Origin: Bacteroidales bacterium UBA6229
Lineage (GTDB): Bacteria; Bacteroidota; Bacteroidia; Bacteroidales; F082
Direction: 5' to 3'
Length of the DNA stretch: 7,880 nt
NCBI GenBank assembly: GCA_002440975.1
Contig: DJWN01000005.1
Span: 2,201 to 10,080, forward strand
Below the pieces are notes generated by a model. That model made no database searches and was not told where the DNA came from. It worked only from the letters and a program-made list of their open reading frames with translations. The translations under genes were made by a program, and so were the position numbers. Below are positions 1 to 5,675 of this stretch, piece after piece. Each line of letters begins with the position of its first letter. Position 1 is the first letter of the stretch.

Positions 1-93
1 GGCAACAAACAGCTCATAAACTTTTTGTACCGAAGGATTCTGATTGGTGTAATCAGCCCAGAGGCGATCGAAAATCTGATTTACTTTGTTCAT
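1..93 (-). CDS. DUF1338-like protein, N-terminal fragment cut by the window edge
   Basis: This reading frame starts at the ATG at 93-91 and stays open to base 1, giving 31 residues that begin MNKVNQIFDRLWADYTNQNP. The FDRLWADYTxxNP opening resembles, from memory, the N-terminus of DUF1338 proteins. That family includes iron-dependent enzymes converting 2-oxoadipate to 2-hydroxyglutarate in lysine breakdown. The conserved HxxxRT-type region and metal ligands would lie outside the window, so the assignment rests on a short stretch. Only 9 bp separate this start from the stop of lplA on the same strand, so co-transcription is likely. No Shine-Dalgarno sequence is seen; the spacer is A-rich in the coding sense. 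The gene is partial because of the window edge; there is no sign of damage. Confidence 0.55.
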   Translation of the reverse strand, partial: MNKVNQIFDRLWADYTNQNPSVQKVYELFVA

Positions 94-102
94 GTTTTTT
101 GA

Positions 103-1083
103 TTAAAAGAGTTGATATAAAATTGATTTGCTTTGTGTTAATTCCAAAGTTGATTTGCTCAAAATTTCATTTATTAGTTTCTGAACCGCTTCAGGATTAT
201 GAGGAATGCCAACAAGTTTTTCCTGAAACTCATGCAAAAAACTGTTGTTGTTTAAATTTTCGATAGTAACAGTTGAGATCAGGCCTTTGTTTACAGAAAT
301 CGAAATTTTGGTTTCATGACCATTAATCTCAAAGTTGCGGTTGAGCTGATAGGAAGGCGAATAACCAAAATTCCAATCTAAAGTTTTGTATTTGTTTGAT
401 GCTAGGTTTTGAATTTCAATCTTTTGACTCTCTTCAAGCGCGACTTTTTCATTGATGGAGAAGTCCTTGCAAATAAATTCTTTAAGCTCATTTCTGAAAG
501 CATCAAAAGTCATGTAATCCGTGAAGTAAGGCTTCAAGTTAGTGATTTGTGCTCTAGTGGATTGAACTGCTTTCGTTTGAATGCTTGTGTCAACTTTTCT
601 CAGACAACGATTCACAGCTTTCAGATCGGCTTCATAAAGCAAAGTGCCATGATGAATGCTGCGGTTTTTGAAAACATGGGCCGCATTGCCCGAAAACTTC
701 AGTCCATCAACGGTAAGATTGCTTTTGCCAGTCATTTCGGCCGGAACGTCTTTGCTGTTCAGGTAATCCAATATGGGTTTTGTGAAACGTTGAAAATTAA
801 TTTTATCCTCATTATCATGGCTTGTTGTGATAAAAGTAAAATTCAGGTTTCCCTGCCCGTGAAACACTGTTCCACCTCCGGAAATCCTTCTGATGACCGG
901 AATTTTTTCGTCAATCAAACAGGAAGCATTGATCTCCATCACAGGGTTTTGATGTTTTCCAATAACAAGGCAGGGTGCATTTTCCCAGAGCATAAAAATA
1001 TCCATGTTTGTTTGCCGAAGCAGATATTCTTCGGCAGCCAGATTGAACCAGGGATCGTGGGAAGTTTTGTCCAGGAAAAACAT
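103..1083 (-). CDS. lplA: Lipoate-protein ligase A
   Basis: This cytoplasmic enzyme activates lipoate with ATP to lipoyl-AMP and transfers the lipoyl group to lysines on 2-oxoacid dehydrogenase E2 subunits and glycine cleavage H protein. At 326 residues it is close to the two-domain bacterial LplA (E. coli about 338). Visible motifs are RRISGGGTVFH (65-75, lipoate/adenylate-binding loop), GNLN (78-81), TGKSNL (118-123), LKFSGNA (128-134) with Lys129 matching the conserved ligand-binding lysine, and HHGTLLY (144-150). The C-terminal accessory domain begins near DWNFGYSP (236-243), so this is full-length LplA rather than the shorter LipB or LplJ-like core. It starts at the ATG at 1083-1081, about 30 nt below an exact -7 box, and ends 9 bp before the DUF1338-like gene. 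No defect is seen; the scavenging role is inferred from the family. Confidence 0.95.
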   Translation of the reverse strand: MFFLDKTSHDPWFNLAAEEYLLRQTNMDIFMLWENAPCLVIGKHQNPVMEINASCLIDEKIPVIRRISGGGTVFHGQGNLNFTFITTSHDNEDKINFQRFTKPILDYLNSKDVPAEMTGKSNLTVDGLKFSGNAAHVFKNRSIHHGTLLYEADLKAVNRCLRKVDTSIQTKAVQSTRAQITNLKPYFTDYMTFDAFRNELKEFICKDFSINEKVALEESQKIEIQNLASNKYKTLDWNFGYSPSYQLNRNFEINGHETKISISVNKGLISTVTIENLNNNSFLHEFQEKLVGIPHNPEAVQKLINEILSKSTLELTQSKSILYQLF

Positions 1084-1113
1084 CAGCTAAAACGGTTGCA
1101 AGATGATCGTGCG

Positions 1114-1121
1114 CAAAAATA
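1114..1121 (-). promoter_or_regulatory. -7 promoter box of lplA
   Basis: On the minus strand this reads TATTTTTG, an exact match to the Bacteroidota -7 consensus TAnnTTTG. It lies 30 nt upstream of the lplA ATG, predicting a short leader of about 25 nt. I see no TTG at the usual -33 spacing, so the call rests on the -7 box and its position. Confidence 0.6.
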
Positions 1122-1156
1122 ATTCTTTTTGCTGGTGCTGTTAGGAATTATTGCTC

Positions 1157-1164
1157 TAATTTTG
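1157..1164 (+). promoter_or_regulatory. -7 promoter box of typA
   Basis: The sequence TAATTTTG matches TAnnTTTG exactly and lies 35 nt upstream of the typA ATG. A TTTTTG at 1126-1131 could be the -33 element, but the 25-nt gap to the -7 box is longer than the usual 17-23. The box would drive the typA-lipoprotein pair. Confidence 0.6.
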
Positions 1165-1199
1165 CACCACTTTTCTAAAACCTAATTTTACCAGCTTAA

Positions 1200-3005
1200 A
1201 TGCAGAATATCAGAAACATCGCCATCATTGCTCACGTCGATCATGGCAAAACCACCCTTGTTGACCGCATGTTACATCAGGTTAAATTATTCAGGGATAA
1301 CCAGGAAACAGGTGACCTAATCCTGGATAACAATGATCTGGAGCGTGAGCGTGGCATTACTATCTTATCCAAAAATGTCTCCGTTCGTTACAAAGATGTA
1401 AAAATCAATATTATAGATACACCCGGCCACGCCGATTTTGGTGGCGAGGTGGAGCGTGTGCTCAATATGGCCGATGGTGTTTTGCTTTTGGTTGATGCTT
1501 TTGAAGGCCCGATGCCGCAAACACGTTTTGTACTACAGAAAGCTATCGAGCTTGGTTTGAAGCCTATTGTTGTTGTAAACAAAGTGGACAAACCCAATTG
1601 CCGGCCAGATGAGGTGCAGGAAGCCGTTTTCGATTTGATGTTTAATCTCGGTGCTACGGAGGATCAGTTGAATTTTCCTACTGTTTTTGGCTCCTCAAAA
1701 AATGGCTGGATGTCGGATCACTGGAACAATGAAACCACTGATGTTTCTTATTTGCTGGATGTGATAATCGAAACCATTCCCAAAGCACAATATGTGGAGG
1801 GTACACCACAGATGTTGATCACTTCGCTGGATTACAGCTCTTATGTTGGCCGGATTGCTGTTGGCAGGTTATCGCGCGGTCAATTGCAGGCAGGTATGAG
1901 TGTGAGCTTGGTTAAACGTGATGGAAGCATCAGTAAATCAGTAATTAAGGAATTGTACACTTTTGAAGGTCTTGGTAAGGAACGAACAAAATTGCCTGTT
2001 CATGCCGGAGATTTGATTGCCCTGATGGGCATTGAAGATTTTGAGATTGGGGACACCGTAGCAGATTTTGAAAACCCCGAGCCTCTTCCTCCCATCCGGA
2101 TTGACGAGCCTACCATGAGTATGCTCTTTACGATTAACAATTCACCTTTTTATGGAAAGGAAGGAAAATACGTCACCTCCAGGCATTTACGCGATCGTTT
2201 ATTCAAGGAGACTGAGAAAAATCTGGCTTTGAGGGTTGAAGATACCGATTCGCCTGACGCCTTACTGGTTTATGGGCGTGGCATTTTGCATCTGAGTATT
2301 TTAATCGAGACCATGCGTCGCGAAGGCTATGAGTTTCAGTTGGGCCAGCCACGGGTGATCATCAAAACTATTGATGGAGTGAAGCATGAACCCATTGAAA
2401 GTCTTATGGTTCAGGTTCCTGAAGATTTTTCGGGCAGGGTTATCGAGCAGGTAACGATGCGCAAGGGCGAACTGACCGAGATGACACCAAAAGGCGATCG
2501 TATGCACCTGGAGTTTTCGATTCCGGCGCGCGGGATTATTGGATTGCGCAATAATATGCTCACAGCTACAGAAGGGGAAGCAATTATTGCGCATCGTTTC
2601 AAAGGCTTTGAACCCTGGAAAGGAGATTTGAATGCCAAGACAAATGGAGCCTTGATTTCGATGGATACCGGAACAGCCATACCTTATGCTATCTGGAAAC
2701 TACAGGACAGAGGCAGGTTTTTTGTGAATCCTGGTGAAGATGTTTATATGGGTCAGGTGATTGGCGAAAACAACAGGGCTGGTGATATGGTGATCAATAT
2801 CAACAAAACCAAAAAGCTGAGTAACGTAAGGGCATCCGGATCTGACGAAAAAGTGATGATAATTCCTGCCATAAGGTTTTCGTTAGAAGAATATATGGAG
2901 TATATTCGCGATGATGAATATTTGGAGGTAACGCCCCGAAGTTTGCGCTTACGCAAAATATTACTTGATGAGAACCAACGCAAACGGGCTGGAAAATCAA
3001 ATTAG
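1200..3005 (+). CDS. typA: Ribosome-associated GTPase TypA/BipA
   Basis: This is a translational GTPase of the EF-G/LepA superfamily that binds the 70S ribosome. It is linked to ribosome assembly and stress or low-temperature growth in other bacteria. The 601-residue length fits the family (about 600-615). G-motifs are all present: AHVDHGKTT (11-19, P-loop), RGIT (51-54, switch I), DTPGHADF (73-80) and NKVD (127-130). A beta-barrel domain II follows at about 200-290, then EF-G-like domains III and V, and the TypA-specific C-terminal domain from about 480 on, including the GTAIPYAIWKLQDRG region typical of BipA. The ATG at 1200 places the P-loop at the expected distance from the N-terminus. 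It lies 35 nt below an exact -7 box and ends 10 bp before the lipoprotein gene, suggesting one transcript. No oddity is seen. Confidence 0.97.
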   Translation: MQNIRNIAIIAHVDHGKTTLVDRMLHQVKLFRDNQETGDLILDNNDLERERGITILSKNVSVRYKDVKINIIDTPGHADFGGEVERVLNMADGVLLLVDAFEGPMPQTRFVLQKAIELGLKPIVVVNKVDKPNCRPDEVQEAVFDLMFNLGATEDQLNFPTVFGSSKNGWMSDHWNNETTDVSYLLDVIIETIPKAQYVEGTPQMLITSLDYSSYVGRIAVGRLSRGQLQAGMSVSLVKRDGSISKSVIKELYTFEGLGKERTKLPVHAGDLIALMGIEDFEIGDTVADFENPEPLPPIRIDEPTMSMLFTINNSPFYGKEGKYVTSRHLRDRLFKETEKNLALRVEDTDSPDALLVYGRGILHLSILIETMRREGYEFQLGQPRVIIKTIDGVKHEPIESLMVQVPEDFSGRVIEQVTMRKGELTEMTPKGDRMHLEFSIPARGIIGLRNNMLTATEGEAIIAHRFKGFEPWKGDLNAKTNGALISMDTGTAIPYAIWKLQDRGRFFVNPGEDVYMGQVIGENNRAGDMVININKTKKLSNVRASGSDEKVMIIPAIRFSLEEYMEYIRDDEYLEVTPRSLRLRKILLDENQRKRAGKSN

Positions 3006-3015
3006 AACAAGAATT

Positions 3016-3606
3016 ATGAAAATACTAAAATCCATTACTGTAGTATTCCTTTTGGCATTTTCTTTTACTGCTTGCGATGTTTTGGATCAGATGAGCCAGA
3101 TGAAGCAACTGGCCTTATGTGAGTTTAATGTAACAGGTGTTGATAAGGTGAAAATTGCTGGCATTCAGTTGGATGAGCATACAAGTAAATCCGATTTGGG
3201 AGTTGGACAGATCATGCAGTTATCGGCTGCTATTTTTAAACGGGAATTGCCCGTTCATTTTGATTTACGACTCAAAATCAATAACCCAAACAGTAAACCG
3301 GCAGCCATGAACCGGATGGATTATGAGCTTTATGTTGATAACCGGCAGCTGATAACCGGACAGATGAATCAGGCTGTAAATGTAGCTGCAATGTCCAATT
3401 CAAATGTATCAATGCCCATTGCAATAGATTTATTTAAGGTGTTGAATGATGAAACTCAGGATGCTTTGGTGAATCTGGCATTTAAACTGACAGGCGACCC
3501 GAGTAATCCTTCCGACATCTTACTTAAAGTTAAGCCTTATATTCAGGTAGGCGGAAGGCCACTGGCTTATCCCGGATTTATGGATTTGAGGTACACTTTG
3601 AAATAA
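3016..3606 (+). CDS. Putative lipoprotein with LEA14-like (WHy/LEA2) region
   Basis: This 196-residue protein begins with a lipoprotein signal: MKILK, a hydrophobic core, then lipobox FTAC with Cys20 as the lipidated residue. The mature part resembles LEA type 2 / WHy domains, single beta-sandwiches found in desiccation-related LEA14 proteins. Visible features are GVDKVKIAGI (41-50), alternating hydrophobic strands, the NNPNSKPAAMNRMDYELYVD segment (89-108) with its NPN turn, and a last strand near the end. Function in bacteria is not established; a membrane-anchored, envelope-facing role is inferred. An in-frame ATG at 2965 would add 17 residues, overlap typA and bury the signal peptide, so ATG 3016 is preferred. 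It follows typA by 10 bp and is probably co-transcribed. Asp follows the lipidated Cys, but inner- versus outer-membrane sorting cannot be inferred safely in this phylum. Confidence 0.82.
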   Translation: MKILKSITVVFLLAFSFTACDVLDQMSQMKQLALCEFNVTGVDKVKIAGIQLDEHTSKSDLGVGQIMQLSAAIFKRELPVHFDLRLKINNPNSKPAAMNRMDYELYVDNRQLITGQMNQAVNVAAMSNSNVSMPIAIDLFKVLNDETQDALVNLAFKLTGDPSNPSDILLKVKPYIQVGGRPLAYPGFMDLRYTLK

Positions 3607-3618
3607 TTGTTTCAATTA

Positions 3619-3638
3619 GCTCCAGCAATCGTTGGGGC
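3619..3638 (+). terminator. Possible hairpin terminator after the typA operon
   Basis: In the 41-bp gap between convergent genes, GCTCCAGC (3619-3626) pairs with GTTGGGGC (3631-3638) around an AATC loop, giving 8 bp with two G-T wobbles. The wobbles become C-A mismatches on the other strand, so the fold favours plus-strand RNA, as expected at the end of the lipoprotein gene. No T-run follows, so it is at best a weak or factor-assisted terminator. Confidence 0.35.
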
Positions 3639-3647
3639 AAAATTCAA

Positions 3648-4991
3648 CTACTTTGAAGTAGGGTTTACAACAGATTTCATTTTCCAGTGCCCCGTGCGGT
3701 AATAGATAAACGAGAATACAACACCAATTCCCCAGGCAACCGGAATGCCCCACCATATGCCTTTTGGCCCAAAATGTTGTGCCAAAATCCAGGAAGCAGG
3801 GATGCGAATTACCCAGAGCGCAAAAAGCGTTATAAACATAGGTATGAGCGTGTCGCCGGCACCACGCAACACGCCATTCATCACAAACATGGCTGAAAAT
3901 AAAAGATAAAACGCACTCACGATATAAAGATAATCTTTGCCTGCTTCCACAACTTCCATGTCGGTCGTGAAGATCTGCATGATTTGTCCGGCAAAAAGCC
4001 ATGCAATCACAGTAACACCAATCGAAATATAAGTTGTTATGCGTAAAGTGGCCATCATGCCTCGCTTCACGCGCTCCAGTTTTCCGGCACCGATATTCTG
4101 TCCGACAAAAGATGATAAGGCAGCTGCAAAATTCGTGGCTGGCAATGTTGCAAACGAATCTATTCGCATGGCTACGGCATAAGCTGCAATTACTGTGGTT
4201 CCGAACATATTAACAACTTTGTAAAGTGCCAGCATACCCACGGCAACAAAGGTTTGTTGAAATCCTGTTGGCAGGCCAATTTTTAAACTTTTGATAAAAA
4301 TATCTTTGTCAAAACTTAATTGTAAAAGATTGAAGCGTAAAGTTTTATGAGATTTATTCAGGTAAATAATCAGCGAAAAGAAGGCCCCGGCCTGCGAGAT
4401 AATCGTTGCATAAGCAACTCCCGATATACCCCATTCGAAAACAACAACAAACAACAGATCGAGCAGGATATTCATTGCCGTAGCGATAACTAAAAAATAA
4501 AGTGGTGTTTTGGAGTCGCCCAGGCCTCTAAGGTTGGCACTAGTTCCCTGAAATCCAAAAAAGAAGATAAAACCATAGGCATATATATTGAAATATTCTG
4601 CCGCACTGGGAATTACACTTTCGGGCAAATCAATCAGCCGAAAAATATAAGTACTACCCAGATTTCCTATGATACTCAAAAAAACTGAAGCAGTAAAAAC
4701 AAAGAGATACATCGTTTCGATGGCCTGCTGAACTTTTTTGATATTTCGGGCACCGTAGAATTGTGCTATGACGATTGTTGAACCTGTTGCAATGCCGACG
4801 ATCAGTGATATCAAAGTAAAGATCAACGGAAAGCTTGCTCCCACAGCTGCCAGTGCCTCGTTACCCAAATACCTGCCAATGATAATGCTGTCAATGATAT
4901 TGTACAGCTGCTGAAACACATTGCCAATTAGCATAGGGATTGTAAACCTAAGTATCAGTTTGCCTTCATTGCCTGTTGTCAGGTCGCGCAT
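3648..4991 (-). CDS. MATE family efflux transporter
   Basis: This inner-membrane antiporter belongs to the multidrug and toxic compound extrusion family, which exports organic cations or drugs using a Na+ or H+ gradient; the substrate cannot be read from sequence. From ATG 4991 it has 447 residues, typical for the family, with about 12 hydrophobic segments in two related halves. Landmarks are the N-terminal LTTGNEGKLILRFTIPML and FQQLYNIIDSIIIGRYLG, LRGLGDSKTP at the end of the first half, FVGQNIGAGK in the second half and VLRGAGDTLIPM near the C-terminus. The style is closest to YoeA/NorM-like prokaryotic MATEs. An upstream TTG at 5021 also opens the frame but overlaps the -7 box, so ATG 4991 is used. 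It converges on the lipoprotein gene and is divergent from rnpB; no local regulator is visible. Confidence 0.93.
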   Translation of the reverse strand: MRDLTTGNEGKLILRFTIPMLIGNVFQQLYNIIDSIIIGRYLGNEALAAVGASFPLIFTLISLIVGIATGSTIVIAQFYGARNIKKVQQAIETMYLFVFTASVFLSIIGNLGSTYIFRLIDLPESVIPSAAEYFNIYAYGFIFFFGFQGTSANLRGLGDSKTPLYFLVIATAMNILLDLLFVVVFEWGISGVAYATIISQAGAFFSLIIYLNKSHKTLRFNLLQLSFDKDIFIKSLKIGLPTGFQQTFVAVGMLALYKVVNMFGTTVIAAYAVAMRIDSFATLPATNFAAALSSFVGQNIGAGKLERVKRGMMATLRITTYISIGVTVIAWLFAGQIMQIFTTDMEVVEAGKDYLYIVSAFYLLFSAMFVMNGVLRGAGDTLIPMFITLFALWVIRIPASWILAQHFGPKGIWWGIPVAWGIGVVFSFIYYRTGHWKMKSVVNPTSK

Positions 4992-5018
4992 GTTTGGGAG
5001 TTTTCGAAAAAGTGCTTG

Positions 5019-5026
5019 CAAAAGTA
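5019..5026 (-). promoter_or_regulatory. -7 promoter box of the MATE gene
   Basis: On the minus strand this reads TACTTTTG, an exact TAnnTTTG match, 27 nt upstream of the ATG at 4991. It predicts a leader of roughly 20 nt and places transcription start inside the region that a TTG start at 5021 would need, which argues for the ATG. No -33 TTG is seen at normal spacing. Confidence 0.6.
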
Positions 5027-5097
5027 AGCATTAAAAAATAGTAGGATGTTAAGCTTTTGGCAGATCGGTTAACGACAAAATACACCTTAAAAATTTG

Positions 5098-5105
5098 TAT
5101 TTTTG
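5098..5105 (+). promoter_or_regulatory. -7 promoter box of rnpB
   Basis: The sequence TATTTTTG matches TAnnTTTG exactly and ends 5 nt before the predicted 5' end of the RNase P RNA at about 5111. Transcription could therefore start at or next to the mature 5' end, with little or no leader. No clear -33 TTTG is seen. Confidence 0.65.
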
Positions 5106-5110
5106 CCGAT

Positions 5111-5499
5111 GTAAATCCGGGTAGTCGCTGCAAATCAATGCAGAGGAAAGTCGGGACAGCGCAGGGCACCATACTTCCTAACGGGAAGGGTTTGAAGCAG
5201 TGATGTTTCAAGCACAGCCAGTGCCACAGAAAAAATACCGCTCCGATTTCGGTCGGGGTAAGGGTGAAAACGTGAGGTAAGAGCTCACGCCATATCCGGG
5301 CGACCGGATATGTGGGTAAACCTTATGGGCTGCAAGGCCAAATATACCGGCAATTCGGTTCGCCGATCAAGGGCTGCCCGTCCGGTGCCGGTGGGTAGGC
5401 CGCTGGAGGCTGGCAGTGATGCCAGTCCGAGATAAATGACTGCCGGATCTGAAAACTAAGCATCTTCAGATTGTACAGAATCCCGCTTACAGGTTTTAC
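5111..5499 (+). ncRNA. rnpB: RNase P RNA, bacterial class A
   Basis: This is the catalytic RNA of ribonuclease P, which removes 5' leaders from pre-tRNAs together with the RnpA protein. Conserved pieces occur in order: GAGGAAAGTCGGGACA (5143-5158), the CACAGAAAAAATACCGC region near 5225, AGGGTGAAAACGTGAGGTAAGAG, GGGTAAACC, GCAAGGCCAAATA, GGGTAGGCC, GATAAATGACTGCC and ACAGAATCCCGCTTAC. P4 is formed by AAG(T)CGGGA (5148-5156) and TCCCGCTT (about 5481-5488) with the usual bulged T. P1 pairs GTAAATCC (5111-5118) with GGTTTTAC (5492-5499), one T-T mismatch, and sets the ends. P12 is 9 bp capped by GCGA (5291-5312). P18 is capped by GTGA (5408-5427). P15 pairs ACCGGCA (5346-5352) with TGCCGGT (5386-5392). 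The length of about 389 nt fits class A. Exact ends are uncertain by a few bases. Confidence 0.96.
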
Positions 5500-5506
5500 A
5501 ACGCTT

Positions 5507-5537
5507 AAGGCTGCAATGTGCGCATTGCGGCCTTTTT
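5507..5537 (+). terminator. Rho-independent terminator of rnpB
   Basis: AAGGCTGCAATG (5507-5518) pairs with CATTGCGGCCTT (5523-5534) around a TGCG loop: 12 bp with one T-G wobble. A five-T run (5533-5537) follows. It begins 7 nt after the predicted mature 3' end of rnpB, so the precursor would need 3' trimming. It separates rnpB from the TPR gene. The rest of 5538-5646 shows nothing recognisable. Confidence 0.9.
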
Positions 5538-5646
5538 GCAATATTTCACTGGTTCGGGCGTTTGCCACATTAAGGCACTGATAATAGCGAAAAATAAATT
5601 CCCGGATTAGTTATGAATTCCACCTGCTCCTTTTTCACCGAAATTG

Positions 5647-5654
5647 TACCTTCG
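5647..5654 (+). promoter_or_regulatory. Probable -7 box of the TPR protein gene
   Basis: TACCTTCG differs from TAnnTTTG at one position and ends 21 nt before the ATG at 5676. It would give a very short leader. It lies downstream of the alternative in-frame ATG at 5613, so if used it excludes that start. No -33 element is evident. Confidence 0.4.
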
Positions 5655-5675
5655 CAATCGGAAAAAAATCGGATT

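Noticed and set aside
409..1122. 237-codon plus-strand open frame opposite lplA
   Set aside because: It lies antisense to a clear lplA with all family motifs, and its translation resembles no family I recognise.
2965..3015. Longer start for the lipoprotein gene, overlapping the typA end
   Set aside because: It adds 17 polar residues before a canonical lipoprotein signal peptide, which would no longer be N-terminal.
4992..5021. TTG start adding 10 residues to the MATE protein
   Set aside because: The TTG lies within the predicted -7 box, and the ATG at 4991 gives the usual family N-terminus.
4966..5568. Short minus-strand open frames (4966-5211 and 5323-5568) across rnpB
   Set aside because: They lie mostly antisense to a well-supported RNase P RNA and show no protein features.
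5613..5675. In-frame upstream ATG extending the TPR protein by 21 residues
   Set aside because: The extension is polar, would bury the signal peptide, and precedes the probable -7 box at 5647-5654.
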